A stretch of 64,000 nucleotides of DNA. It comes from Candidatus Thorarchaeota archaeon. Lineage in GTDB: Archaea > Asgardarchaeota > Thorarchaeia > Thorarchaeales > Thorarchaeaceae. Shown one piece after another: positions 41,285 to 50,460 of this stretch. The DNA lies in the NCBI GenBank assembly GCA_016840385.1, contig JAEOSL010000002.1, positions 58,899 through 122,898 on the forward strand, given 5' to 3'. The notes beneath the pieces are model-generated. The model was not told the origin of the DNA. It searched no databases and saw only the letters and a list, made by a program, of their open reading frames with translations. Numbering within the stretch: position 1 is the first letter of the stretch; each line of letters opens with the position of its first letter. Both the position numbers and the translations under genes were made by a program.

Positions 41285-42583
41285 ATGCAAGAACCCGTAG
41301 GAACTCTAATCCTTCTAGTCTTCATTGGTACGTACATAGCCATCTCAAGTGAGAAGGTAAATCGAGCTGCATTGTCCATGACCGGAATGGGGTTCGCGGG
41401 ACTTGTTCTTTGGGGTTATGGCATCGGTTTCAATACTTTAGTTCACAGTATTGAATGGAGTACGATACTATTCATCGTTTCAATGATGGCGATTGTATCA
41501 GTTGCTGGCCATTCTGGGATGTTTCAATATATTGCACTAACACTAGTAAGACCAACAGGCGGCGATACAAAACGTTTGTTCACTGTGTTTATTGTCTTCG
41601 TCTTTGCAATATCTATTGTTTTCGATACAACTTCAACAATATTGATTATGGGACCTCTCACAATTGAGGTGTGTAAAGCTCTAGAGATAGACTTCAAACC
41701 GTTTTTGATAGGTGAGGCAATAACATGCAATTTTGCTTCCATCCCATCAATTGTTGGCGCCGTTCCAAATCTGGTTATTGCAGAAAAGGTGTTTGAAGCA
41801 GGTGTTATTAGCTTTAACGCGGCTTTTCTGTTTGTCATTCTTATGCCTCTATCAGTAATCCTGCTTATTGTTACTCTCTTTATTCTTCATAGAATCTTCA
41901 AAGAGCAACTCGGTGATTCCACAGATGAGAAAATAGATGAGGTTTTTATTGTAGAACCGCAACAGATGATTCGATCGAGAAGTGATTTCTACCTTTCGCT
42001 GGTTGCAATAGCAATACTGACACTCGCTTTCACTTTCGGACAGGGGTCAGGACTTGAACCACCACTTATTGCTATTATTGTCGCCTTCACGGTACTTATG
42101 ATGACACGCGAACGAGTAGAGAATATTCTATCAGAGATAAACTGGAACACAGTCTTCTTCCTGATTGGTATCTTCGGGCTTGTAACTGCACTGAAGATTG
42201 TAGGTTTTATCGATGATATTGGAGACGCTGTTAATGCATTTGTATCAGGAGATGTTGGTGGTGCCGTTGCATTTCTCGTTTGGGTTCCTGCGGTACTCTC
42301 TGCGATCATTGACAACATACCAGTTTCGATTATTCTCGCACCTATTGCTGCAAATCTAGCAGTAGTCACACCGGTCTTTCCAGCGATTCTTGTATTTGCT
42401 GTGAACGTGGGTGGATATTTACTACCAATCGGAGCTCCAGCAAATCTGCTTGCTATGGCTATGTCTGAGGATGAGCATGATCCAATTAGTTTCAAAGCAT
42501 TCGCTAAGATTGCAACGCCTATGGCAATAATCCATCTGCTCATTGGGACAGGATGGCTCTTTCTAATGTCATTAATGATCTAA
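41285..42583 (+). CDS. ArsB/NhaD-superfamily ion transporter, copy 2
   Basis: A 432-residue paralogue of the preceding gene with the same conserved segments: AISSEKVNRAALSMTG, DTTSTILIMGPLTIEVCKAL, FASIPSIVGAVPNLVIAE and AIIDNIPVSIILAPIA. It lacks the extra N-terminal membrane segments of copy 1. It lies 88 bases downstream, probably in one unit. A tandem duplication is likely; they could form a heteromer or have different specificity. Confidence 0.85.
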   Translation: MQEPVGTLILLVFIGTYIAISSEKVNRAALSMTGMGFAGLVLWGYGIGFNTLVHSIEWSTILFIVSMMAIVSVAGHSGMFQYIALTLVRPTGGDTKRLFTVFIVFVFAISIVFDTTSTILIMGPLTIEVCKALEIDFKPFLIGEAITCNFASIPSIVGAVPNLVIAEKVFEAGVISFNAAFLFVILMPLSVILLIVTLFILHRIFKEQLGDSTDEKIDEVFIVEPQQMIRSRSDFYLSLVAIAILTLAFTFGQGSGLEPPLIAIIVAFTVLMMTRERVENILSEINWNTVFFLIGIFGLVTALKIVGFIDDIGDAVNAFVSGDVGGAVAFLVWVPAVLSAIIDNIPVSIILAPIAANLAVVTPVFPAILVFAVNVGGYLLPIGAPANLLAMAMSEDEHDPISFKAFAKIATPMAIIHLLIGTGWLFLMSLMI

Positions 42584-42595
42584 ATCAAAAAGAGG

Positions 42596-42655
42596 TGGCG
42601 CCAAGCACCCGCTCAATGGCCGCCGGGAGGACGACACTACGGAAACTAGACGCCA
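42596..42655 (+). ncRNA. GC-rich patch, possible structured RNA
   Basis: A 60-base GC-rich island in otherwise AT-rich intergenic DNA, enclosed by TGGCG (42596-42600) and CGCCA (42651-42655), which can pair. An internal CCCG...CGGG can also pair. It follows the second transporter gene by 13 bases. I could not match it to tRNA, SRP, RNase P or 5S RNA; it might be a small guide RNA or a terminator-like structure. Confidence 0.25.
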
Positions 42656-42800
42656 AATTATAGTTACAAAATTCACTTAACTATTTTTAGTTGCTGCCAA
42701 AAATGCGCATTTTGATATTTTGCACGTTATGTCACAGACTCTATGTTTATACGGGACTATCTAGGGAAAATCATCAGTGAAGAATAAGAGGTCTTGAAAT

Positions 42801-43298
42801 TTGGCAAAACGAGCACGGTGTCCGCATTGTGATAGGCTCTTCAATCGTGATGTTCTTGATAGACACATCATGCGATGCCGCGAAAGAACTCGTACTGCCG
42901 CAGTTAGAAGTCCACAGAGAGGGAGAAAGACAGTTATCATTGATGGGAACAATATTGCATATCACCTCTCACCAAACGGAAAACCCCAGGTGAACAATCT
43001 CTTACTAGCTCAACGAAGTCTAGTAAATGGAGGATACAAACCAGTCTTCGTAATTTCAGCAGCCCTTGTACATAGTATTGACAAACCAAATGTACTACAG
43101 ACTTTGATTAACGACTTGGAAGTGGTCCGAGCACCTAGAGGGACTAATGATGATCTGAAGATTATCACGATTGCACAGGATAGAAATGCAGACATTGTTT
43201 CAAATGATAGATTCTTGGATTGGTTAGACAGATATCCATGGGTGTCAGACAGGTTGAGGAAGTTTAGGATGACTCCTTCTGGTCTGATTTTGACCTAG
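42801..43298 (+). CDS. Zinc-finger plus NYN (Regnase/Zc3h12a-like) ribonuclease
   Basis: A 165-residue protein. The N-terminus has a C2HC-type finger (CPHCDRLFNRDVLDRHIMRC, residues 7-26). A linker is followed by an NYN/PIN-fold nuclease: VIIDGNNIAYH (first Asp), GTNDDLKIITIA (second acidic pair) and ADIVSNDRFLDW. These acidic residues match the metal site of Regnase-type RNases. The start is TTG 42801 after GAGGTC. It probably cuts or processes RNA; the target is unknown. It lies upstream of alaS on the same strand. Confidence 0.8.
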   Translation: MAKRARCPHCDRLFNRDVLDRHIMRCRERTRTAAVRSPQRGRKTVIIDGNNIAYHLSPNGKPQVNNLLLAQRSLVNGGYKPVFVISAALVHSIDKPNVLQTLINDLEVVRAPRGTNDDLKIITIAQDRNADIVSNDRFLDWLDRYPWVSDRLRKFRMTPSGLILT

Positions 43299-43386
43299 AT
43301 TATACCCCAAAATCGTATCCGTCGAAAGCATTAAAATCAATCACGAAATGACCACTCTAATTGCTAATAGAAAGAGTTGGTGCAAA

Positions 43387-45159
43387 ATGAAAATCAGCGA
43401 ATTGCGAAGTATGTATCTGAAATTTTTCAAAGAGAAGGGACATTCAGTTATAGCTTCAGCATCATTGATTCCTGAGGATGACCCGTCGGTACTATTCATC
43501 TCAGCAGGAATGCACCCCCTGGTTCCATATCTCTTAGGACAACCACATCCTGAAGGTGTTAGACTCACCAATTTTCAGAAATGTATCCGTACAACTGACA
43601 TTGATGAAGTTGGAGATACAACCCACCTCACATTCTTTGAGATGTTGGGAAACTGGAGTCTAGGAGATTACTGGAAGAAAAAAGCAATCACGTGGAGCTA
43701 TGAGTTCATCACTTCGAAGAAGTTGATGGGACTTAATCCAGACAAATTATCAGTCACCGTTTTCGCTGGAGATAAGGACTCTCCACGAGATGATGAAGCA
43801 GCTGAGGTCTGGCGAAGTGTTGGAATTCCAGATGAGCGTATTTTCTTCCTCAGCAAAGAGGATAACTGGTGGATAGCAGGCAATAGCGGTCCTTGTGGCC
43901 CGTGTTCAGAGATGTTCATAGAAGTCGATGAGATGCCCAAGTGTGGACCGGATTGTCGACCTGGATGTCACTGTGGTCATTATGTTGAAATCTGGAACGA
44001 TGTTTTCATGATGTACAACAAGAGAGAGGATGGGAAATACACTCCTCTGAAACAACAGAGTATTGATACTGGAATGGGAATTGAGCGAACGATTGCAATG
44101 CTACAGGGAGTACCTTCTGTCTTCGATACTGAAGCATTCACTCCACTGATAGCGAAAATCAAAGAAATGTCCCCATTGGAGGAATTTTCCGAGGAAGAAG
44201 AAAATCAGATTCGAATCATTGCAGACCATGTTAGATCTGCTGTGATGATAATGGCGGATGATAGGCAGATACGACCCTCAAATGTTGAGCAGGGGTACAT
44301 TGTTCGTCGCCTTCTTAGAAAGTCTATTCATAGTGCAGACCGATTGAACATTGCCACGGGATTCATGATTGATATCACAGAGATAGTAGTTGACATGTTC
44401 AAAGATATCTACAAAGAAGTTGAACGCAATAAAGAGTTCATTATTAAGAACCTCAAGGCAGAAGAAGAGAAATTCAGAAAGACATTGACGAAAGCCTTGC
44501 GAAGATTCGGTAAGATCTTCGATGAATCTGGAACTGTCACCGGAGAAGATGCTTTTCTACTCTTCACAAGTTTTGGACTACCTCTAGAGATGACAAGAGA
44601 CCTAGCTGAAGAGAGAGGAATTGTCATAGATATGGAAGAATTCACAAAGCAGTTCGAAGAACACAGAGAAAAGTCACGAACAGCAACACAAGGCAAATTC
44701 AAGGGTGGATTAGCAGACCACAGCGAAGCAATAATGAAACTCCATACTGCGACTCACCTTCTGCAAGCTGCACTTAGGAAGGTTCTAGGTGATGAAGTGA
44801 CTCAGAATGGTAGCAACATCACAGATGAACGACTTAGGTTCGATTTTAGCTTTTCAAGAAAACTCACTCCAGAAGAGGTCGAACAGGTTGAAACAATGGT
44901 CAACGATATTATCGCCCAAGATGTTGCAGTTGAACAATCCTTCATGAAATATGATGATGCTATTGCCAAGGGAGCTCTTGCCTTCTTCAAGGAGAATTAT
45001 GGTGAAGAGGTTTCTGTTTACCATGTGGGTGATTTTAGCTTCGAACTCTGTGGAGGTCCACATATGGAAACTACCGGGATTCTTGGTAAATTCAAAATTG
45101 CCAAGCAGAAGAAGATAGGTGCAGGAATAGTACGAATTAGAGCGGTTCTTGAATCCTGA
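43387..45159 (+). CDS. alaS: Alanyl-tRNA synthetase, short bacterial-like form
   Basis: A 590-residue AlaRS. It has the aminoacylation core (MKISELRSMYLKFFKEKGH..., TNFQKCIRTTDIDEVGD, FFEMLGNWSLGDYW) and an editing domain with zinc/catalytic motifs HTATH and CGGPH. The protein stops after the editing domain, so the C-terminal DHHA1/C-Ala oligomerisation domain is missing. The N-terminus resembles bacterial enzymes, especially the short AlaRS of small-genome bacteria, rather than archaeal ones. The start is ATG 43387. It may be a horizontally acquired or second AlaRS. Confidence 0.9.
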   Translation: MKISELRSMYLKFFKEKGHSVIASASLIPEDDPSVLFISAGMHPLVPYLLGQPHPEGVRLTNFQKCIRTTDIDEVGDTTHLTFFEMLGNWSLGDYWKKKAITWSYEFITSKKLMGLNPDKLSVTVFAGDKDSPRDDEAAEVWRSVGIPDERIFFLSKEDNWWIAGNSGPCGPCSEMFIEVDEMPKCGPDCRPGCHCGHYVEIWNDVFMMYNKREDGKYTPLKQQSIDTGMGIERTIAMLQGVPSVFDTEAFTPLIAKIKEMSPLEEFSEEEENQIRIIADHVRSAVMIMADDRQIRPSNVEQGYIVRRLLRKSIHSADRLNIATGFMIDITEIVVDMFKDIYKEVERNKEFIIKNLKAEEEKFRKTLTKALRRFGKIFDESGTVTGEDAFLLFTSFGLPLEMTRDLAEERGIVIDMEEFTKQFEEHREKSRTATQGKFKGGLADHSEAIMKLHTATHLLQAALRKVLGDEVTQNGSNITDERLRFDFSFSRKLTPEEVEQVETMVNDIIAQDVAVEQSFMKYDDAIAKGALAFFKENYGEEVSVYHVGDFSFELCGGPHMETTGILGKFKIAKQKKIGAGIVRIRAVLES

Positions 45160-45256
45160 ATCACATACCAGATGTGGCACAAGGTCTATTTAGCTTGATT
45201 CAATCAGTTTTCTTCGTTGTAGTATAACTACCAGTACTAACAAGGAGAAAGAAGTG

Positions 45257-45925
45257 ATGGGAACATTCTCGAAGATCTTTGGATCAGGAGATAAGAAATT
45301 ACAAGAGCAAGCAGCAGAGTGCCTACGTGTACTAAGTAAATCATTGCAATCTGCAAGTGCTAAAATGAAGGTGACTGCAAAGCTCTGGGTTGAAGGTGAG
45401 CATGAAAAGTTAGATGAACTTGAGGAAGAAGTTATCGAACTTGAGCGAAAAGCGGATAGAGCTAAAGAAAATCTTATTGAAAATATTCTGGCAAAACATG
45501 CCTTTCTTCCACAACAGACCCAAGAACGTCACAATCTAGCTTTGCATATGGATTCCGTTATTGACGCTGCGGAAGATGCAGTGCGCATGATGGTGATAGG
45601 AAAGGGGATGAAACCACCAGAAGAGATTCTTGAAATCGCAGAAAAATGCTGGATTTGTACAGACCTTTTACAGGATTCAGTCAAGTATCTCTTCAAAGAC
45701 TTCGATAAATCATCAGAAATCACGCGAAAAGTGGATTTGGTTAGAGAAGAAGCTCGAGACATTCAATACAAATTACTCAAGAAGTTGTTCAGAGATCCTG
45801 ACTGTGACTATAAACCAATTGAGGTTCACTTCTACAAAAGTGTGTCTGAGAGAGTGCTGGAAGTAGCCATCAAGGCTGAATCGGCCGCGGACTTTATTCG
45901 AGAACTGGCAATCAAGTACTCATAA
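45257..45925 (+). CDS. DUF47 (PhoU-like) phosphate-transport accessory protein
   Basis: A 222-residue helical protein of the DUF47/PhoU-related family, usually encoded next to Pit-type phosphate permeases, as here. Visible features are LVEDELEELE-like acidic repeats (KLDELEEEVIELERKADRAK) and HMDSVIDAAEDAVRMM with acidic metal-binding residues. ATG 45257 follows AAGGAGAAAG. It likely tunes the permease encoded 16 bases downstream. Confidence 0.88.
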   Translation: MGTFSKIFGSGDKKLQEQAAECLRVLSKSLQSASAKMKVTAKLWVEGEHEKLDELEEEVIELERKADRAKENLIENILAKHAFLPQQTQERHNLALHMDSVIDAAEDAVRMMVIGKGMKPPEEILEIAEKCWICTDLLQDSVKYLFKDFDKSSEITRKVDLVREEARDIQYKLLKKLFRDPDCDYKPIEVHFYKSVSERVLEVAIKAESAADFIRELAIKYS

Positions 45926-45941
45926 TCAGGAGACTCGCTCT

Positions 45942-46967
45942 TTGGAATTCGTCACAGTACTAATGCTAGTCATAGGTTTTGTCGTTGCATTTGCGATTGG
46001 TAGTAACGACGAAACTATGAGCCCTGCAGTAGGAGCTCGAGTATTTACTGTGAAAGTTGCTGTAATCATAGGAATGATCATAAATTTCATAGGTGCAGTT
46101 TCATTAGGTGGGGGTGTTTCTGAGAAAGTCGGTTCAGATCTCGTCATGGACAATACCCTCAGTACTGAGATGATTTTTGGTATTTTAATTTCGATGGCAA
46201 TCTGGCTGTTAGTAGCCTCGGCCACAAAGGGATTGCCTATCAGTACAACACAATGCATAGTTGGTTCAGTTATTGGAGTAGCCCTTGCAGCCCCACTATT
46301 TGGAATAGCCGGGTGGGGAGTTAGTGCAGTAGATTGGGGTGTTCTTGTAGAGATTTTCATAGGATGGATCATCTCGCCTCTGATTGGATTCTTCTTTGCG
46401 GCTGTCATTTTCACTGGTGTGAGAAGATTGCAGAAGAGAGCTAGTGGATTCTATGGAAGAGAGAGACAAGAGAGAATCGCAGCATATGGTTTGGCAATTT
46501 TTCTCATATGGACTGGATTGAGTAGAGGTGGAAACGATGTTGCCAATGCTGTTGCCCCGTTAATCTCTTTGCCAGACTTTCAGACCCCAGTTCAACTTGG
46601 TGTGTTATCCATCCCGGGTTTCTACATTCCTCTGATTGTTGGTGGACTTGGAATGGGTTTTGGATTGATTATAGTTGGAAGGAAAGTGATTCAAACTCTG
46701 GCCACTGAGGTTGTCGAACTTACTCCAGCATCTGCTCTCTCTGCTAGCATTTCAGTAGCAACGATTATGTTTGTAGGTACGTTTTTGGGACTCCCACTGA
46801 GTGGAACACACGTTCTGGTCGCTGCATTAATTGCAGTAGGATATGTGTCACAGACTCCAGTAAGAATGAAACAAATCAAGAATATCCTCGTGTCCTGGGT
46901 TGTCACTGTACCAATTTCTGCTGTGCTTGGAATCATGGTCTATGGAGCAATCTTGACGTTTATGTAA
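45942..46967 (+). CDS. Pit-family inorganic phosphate permease
   Basis: A 341-residue membrane carrier of the phosphate:cation symporter family. Both inverted family signatures are present: GSNDETMSPAVGARVF near the N-terminus and GGNDVANAVAPL in the middle. About ten hydrophobic segments. The start is TTG 45942, immediately after the DUF47 gene. It imports phosphate, probably with Na+ or H+. Confidence 0.93.
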   Translation: MEFVTVLMLVIGFVVAFAIGSNDETMSPAVGARVFTVKVAVIIGMIINFIGAVSLGGGVSEKVGSDLVMDNTLSTEMIFGILISMAIWLLVASATKGLPISTTQCIVGSVIGVALAAPLFGIAGWGVSAVDWGVLVEIFIGWIISPLIGFFFAAVIFTGVRRLQKRASGFYGRERQERIAAYGLAIFLIWTGLSRGGNDVANAVAPLISLPDFQTPVQLGVLSIPGFYIPLIVGGLGMGFGLIIVGRKVIQTLATEVVELTPASALSASISVATIMFVGTFLGLPLSGTHVLVAALIAVGYVSQTPVRMKQIKNILVSWVVTVPISAVLGIMVYGAILTFM

Positions 46968-46980
46968 TTCAGATCAGTGC

Positions 46981-47721
46981 TTACTTTGGAATTTGGTGGA
47001 TGAGAACGTATTCTTTGGCCAAGGTTCCCAATTGTTTTGCCTCATCAATTGACAGATGAACCCTTTTACCAGATTCAGGCGTGGAAGTTCGAGTGGCTTC
47101 AATGATTGCCAAGTCTGCGCCTTTTACTACCGTTTCAGCACCAGCACACATTCTCGTGTCACCAGTATACGCAACTATAGTTCCACCAATCTGCACCCTG
47201 AAACCATGAGATGGCTCTAGAATCTCTTCTTCTGAATCAGAGGGATGCTCAAGAGAATAGTGCTCCACCTCAAAGGATGTCACCTTGAAGAAATCAGTAT
47301 CAAAATCAGAACCAGGTGAGATTTCATAGTACCAGATTTTGAAAGGTAGAGTTGCTCGATGCAATTCTCTATAACCTCGGATTATCTCAATTGCCTCCTT
47401 GCAGTTTGGAGGTACAATGATGTTGAGTGGTTTTGTTCGACCCAGCATTCTCATGAAACCCAATAAGGAATAGAGACCACCTACATGATCAAAATGTCCA
47501 TGAGAAATAGCGATGAGGTCAATCTCATTGATGAATTCTGAATTCTCAAAAGAAGCTAGAAGGTCTCGAAGAACTCCGTCTCCAACATCTAGAAGCATCA
47601 TCCTCCCAGTGAATTTCGAGGTCAATACAATCGTAGTACCTACACCCGCAGCACTGAATGGAACGTTCACATAAACTTCATCGTTTTCCCAAGTGGTTTT
47701 GTAAGCATCTAGGTCCTTCAT
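46981..47721 (-). CDS. Metallo-beta-lactamase-fold hydrolase (RNase Z-like)
   Basis: A 246-residue MBL-fold protein. The metal-binding HGHFDHVGGL motif lies at about residues 70-79. VAYTGDTRMC and a C-terminal His (LIHQIPK) complete the site. It resembles RNase Z and related phosphodiesterase or sulfatase-like members. The substrate is unassigned. It is convergent with the phosphate permease gene. Confidence 0.85.
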   Translation of the reverse strand: MKDLDAYKTTWENDEVYVNVPFSAAGVGTTIVLTSKFTGRMMLLDVGDGVLRDLLASFENSEFINEIDLIAISHGHFDHVGGLYSLLGFMRMLGRTKPLNIIVPPNCKEAIEIIRGYRELHRATLPFKIWYYEISPGSDFDTDFFKVTSFEVEHYSLEHPSDSEEEILEPSHGFRVQIGGTIVAYTGDTRMCAGAETVVKGADLAIIEATRTSTPESGKRVHLSIDEAKQLGTLAKEYVLIHQIPK

Positions 47722-47818
47722 CTATCTCTCAAATCCTAGAGGAGTCGTACTGTTTTACTAGTCTAATAAAAACTGAAGGAATATAGGATAAATGTATTGA
47801 CGAAACGGATGGAGGAGT

Positions 47819-47843
47819 GTCGAGCCAAAAAAAGAAGCTCGAC
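47819..47843 (-). terminator. Hairpin after the zinc-ribbon membrane protein gene
   Basis: The stem GTCGAGC (47819-47825) and GCTCGAC (47837-47843) has an A-rich loop, 16 bases beyond the end of the minus-strand gene at 47859. Confidence 0.55.
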
Positions 47844-47858
47844 AAACTTCTCAATCGG

Positions 47859-49091
47859 TTATTCATATCCGAGTTTAGGAACACGTGCAAGGAAGTTCAT
47901 GAAGTAACCAATCACTACTGATACAACAAGACCACCAGTTATAGAAAGAAGGATTGTCACCCAATCAGGAGTTGCTCCATAAAACATCTGCATTATAGAC
48001 CAATACGAACCAGCTAAGGTCATACCTGAGAATGCCACCTTCTTCAATGGAACCTTCACAGATCTTGTCTGAAGTGCACCCATATCAACAAGAGCTGCTG
48101 CTAGAGCTCCAGCTTTGTCAGGCTTTAACTTCAAACGCTTACCAAGCTTGCCAACGGTCACCTTTGATTTAGGTTTGATAACAGCAAGAGCCTTTGGAGC
48201 GTATTCAGCAATACCTTCTGAGAAGTATGTAACCGCTGCACCTGTATCAATACCGCATTTTCCACAAGATTGTGCATCTTTCTTCCATTTCTTACCACAT
48301 TTTGGACACCGCTTGTGGTCCCAAGCATTCTTAGCAGCATCACTGACACGACGAGTGAGTTCTGCCTTATCGATGCTTTCTCCACCTTTCTTCTTTGGCT
48401 TTCTTCTTAGAACAACTGCTCGTGGGAAGATACCAACGTCGGAGCCCTTTTTAGCTCCACGCATTTTACGAGCCGCAAAAATACCTCCTTGAAACTCATC
48501 CAAAGCCATAATCAAAGAGAAAACGGACATTAGTGTGAATCCAACAGTAATGAGTCCACTCACTGAGAGGATTGAGGCTGCACCAGTTGGGCCAACATGA
48601 AGAACAAAATCTTCAGTTACTGTTGTATTGACACCTGGAGATGTGAAATTTTCGTAAGTGAAACTGAATGTACCTGTTATTGTACCAGATATCAGACCAA
48701 GTCCAGAACTTTGCAGAGATGCAAGAGAAAGGGATTCATTGATAAAACCGGGTATGGTCGTGTTCGCAGGAACTGTGATTCCTATATCATCAACCTGATT
48801 TATTATTGGCATATACAGATAGGACATGGTGAATGCGTAGGATAGTATTGTTAGATTAGTATCCACGTATACATCCATGGTAAAATTGAGATTTTCAGCG
48901 AGATCAACAGGAATTGGATTTGTTGCATTAGAATCAACAGCATTCACTCCGTTTACCTTAAGTAGAAAAGCTAAGTTTGAATCACCACTCCAGCCAACAG
49001 GAACTGCGGCTTGAGCAGGTAACAGTATTCCAGACCATAGTAAACAGGTCAATGACAGAAAAATCAATAGATGTGGTAGCGACCTTCGCAA
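47859..49091 (-). CDS. Secreted/membrane protein with cytoplasmic zinc ribbon
   Basis: A 410-residue protein. It begins with a signal peptide (about residues 1-28, ending AQAAV), followed by a beta-rich extracellular part (about 30-180). A membrane segment follows near 185-205, then a basic cytoplasmic region with a zinc ribbon CPKCGKKW...CGKCG (about 268-284). A winged-helix-like stretch (KPDKAGALAAALVDMGAL) and two C-terminal membrane segments complete it. It could be a sensor linking the outside to a cytoplasmic domain. Start TTG 49091 after GGAGGAG. Confidence 0.7.
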   Translation of the reverse strand: MRRSLPHLLIFLSLTCLLWSGILLPAQAAVPVGWSGDSNLAFLLKVNGVNAVDSNATNPIPVDLAENLNFTMDVYVDTNLTILSYAFTMSYLYMPIINQVDDIGITVPANTTIPGFINESLSLASLQSSGLGLISGTITGTFSFTYENFTSPGVNTTVTEDFVLHVGPTGAASILSVSGLITVGFTLMSVFSLIMALDEFQGGIFAARKMRGAKKGSDVGIFPRAVVLRRKPKKKGGESIDKAELTRRVSDAAKNAWDHKRCPKCGKKWKKDAQSCGKCGIDTGAAVTYFSEGIAEYAPKALAVIKPKSKVTVGKLGKRLKLKPDKAGALAAALVDMGALQTRSVKVPLKKVAFSGMTLAGSYWSIMQMFYGATPDWVTILLSITGGLVVSVVIGYFMNFLARVPKLGYE

Positions 49092-49192
49092 CTTCTTTCT
49101 CCTCCATTAATACACGGATTAGAAGAGCTCTCAACGCAGTTCCCTTTAACTGTTGTTAGAAAATTATTCGACTATTTGAAAAGGAATGTAAT

Positions 49193-49543
49193 CTAATCTT
49201 TGCCACCCAAGGCTTCCTCAATCTCTTTGTCAAAGGCATCATCATCATCTGGTTCATAGATGATATGGTTTTTAGGACCAGATTTGATTGGAGGTTTCCA
49301 ATTGAAAAATAGACCGAAACCATAACCTCCTGCAAATGCTAGAATGAGGAATATCATCTCTATTGTTGTTGTGATAGGAATAAAGAGGCTAATTACGAGG
49401 GAAAGAATGAGGCCACCAATTCCACTGATGGCAATTCCCAAGCCAATTCTATCAACTACTATTAGGCTAGACATACCTCCAACTAAATACCCAATCATTA
49501 AACCTATGAAAAGACCAGGGATACCAACAAGAGCAATATCCAA
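49193..49543 (-). CDS. Small membrane protein (116 aa)
   Basis: Three hydrophobic segments (about 4-25, 33-55, 58-80) and a charged C-terminal tail with acidic residues (DDDDAFDKEIEEALGG). No family recognised. The start is probably TTG 49543. Confidence 0.55.
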   Translation of the reverse strand: MDIALVGIPGLFIGLMIGYLVGGMSSLIVVDRIGLGIAISGIGGLILSLVISLFIPITTTIEMIFLILAFAGGYGFGLFFNWKPPIKSGPKNHIIYEPDDDDAFDKEIEEALGGKD

Positions 49544-49626
49544 TGTATGCGTGACTTACATCAAATATTCTCCTTACTCTTTCAAGTAATTCCTAAATCA
49601 CTAACTCTTTCCGATTGCGAAAGGGA

Positions 49627-50184
49627 TTACCAACCATTCCAATGAACAATCTCAGAGATCTCTTTTCGAGTGCGTGGATTCTTTTCCTTTTCCCGGGTTC
49701 TTTCATCCAGTTTGTCGAAATCTCCTTCGTATCCAAAGAAAACAACAGTTACAATCCTTTGCTCATCCGGGATTCCAAACACTTCTTTGAGCCCATCCTC
49801 ATTCCAACCAGCAGTTGGATGTCCCATAAGTCCGAGATGAACAGCTTGCAGTAACATATTTTGAACTGCTAATCCGACATCCATGGTGAAGTAGGGAAGA
49901 CCATGTGCTGGACAACCACCATCCTCCTTTGCAGTTACGAGGATCATTACCGGTGCAGCTTTCCCCCAGGCATTGCCCCTGCTCAGGTGCTCATGTCCTT
50001 TTGTTAGAGATTCTGTATCTTTCAGAACCACAAAATTCCATGCTTGCGCGTTAGCACAAGAAGGTGCCCATCGACCTGCCTCGAGTATTGAATTCAACAT
50101 CTCATCGGAGAGCGGTTTGCTGGTGTAAGCTCTTCCACTACGTCTTTTCTTAATTTCATCTAATAACAAAATTTGATTCCCCAC
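49627..50184 (-). CDS. Nitroreductase-family protein
   Basis: A 185-residue FMN-binding nitroreductase-like protein. IKKRRSGRAYTSKPLSDEML and LEAGRWAPSCANAQAWNFVV are the FMN-binding N-terminal features; LLQAVHLGLMGHPTAGW and FFGYEGDFDK are typical of the C-terminal part. Members reduce nitro compounds, quinones or act as dehalogenases or in flavin metabolism. Start GTG 50184, ten bases after the small zinc-ribbon gene. Confidence 0.88.
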   Translation of the reverse strand: MGNQILLLDEIKKRRSGRAYTSKPLSDEMLNSILEAGRWAPSCANAQAWNFVVLKDTESLTKGHEHLSRGNAWGKAAPVMILVTAKEDGGCPAHGLPYFTMDVGLAVQNMLLQAVHLGLMGHPTAGWNEDGLKEVFGIPDEQRIVTVVFFGYEGDFDKLDERTREKEKNPRTRKEISEIVHWNGW

Positions 50185-50194
50185 AAATTATCAA

Positions 50195-50362
50195 CTATTC
50201 CTTAATTTCCATGTATGCTCCACAGTGTTCTGGTATATCCTGATGACCACAAGCAGTACCCATCCAGCACACTAATTGATCACCTTCCATATGCATTTCT
50301 TGTCCACAATGAACAGGAACAGAAACTTCTTCGCCACATTTTGCACAAACTAAATTCGCCAT
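50195..50362 (-). CDS. Small zinc-ribbon protein (55 aa)
   Basis: A short gene starting at ATG 50362. Its product has CAKCGEEVSVPVHCG, then VCWMGTACGHQ and a final HCGAY: two Cys pairs plus Cys/His, fitting a treble-clef or rubredoxin-like metal site. It precedes the nitroreductase by ten bases and is probably co-transcribed. No function known. Confidence 0.75.
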   Translation of the reverse strand: MANLVCAKCGEEVSVPVHCGQEMHMEGDQLVCWMGTACGHQDIPEHCGAYMEIKE

Positions 50363-50460
50363 AATTAAACCTCAATGGATTCTATAATGAGGGTTAATTA
50401 TAGTTAAGTATATTAATTTTATGTATGGGCGATTGATGAGATGCTTGAATTTACACATCT

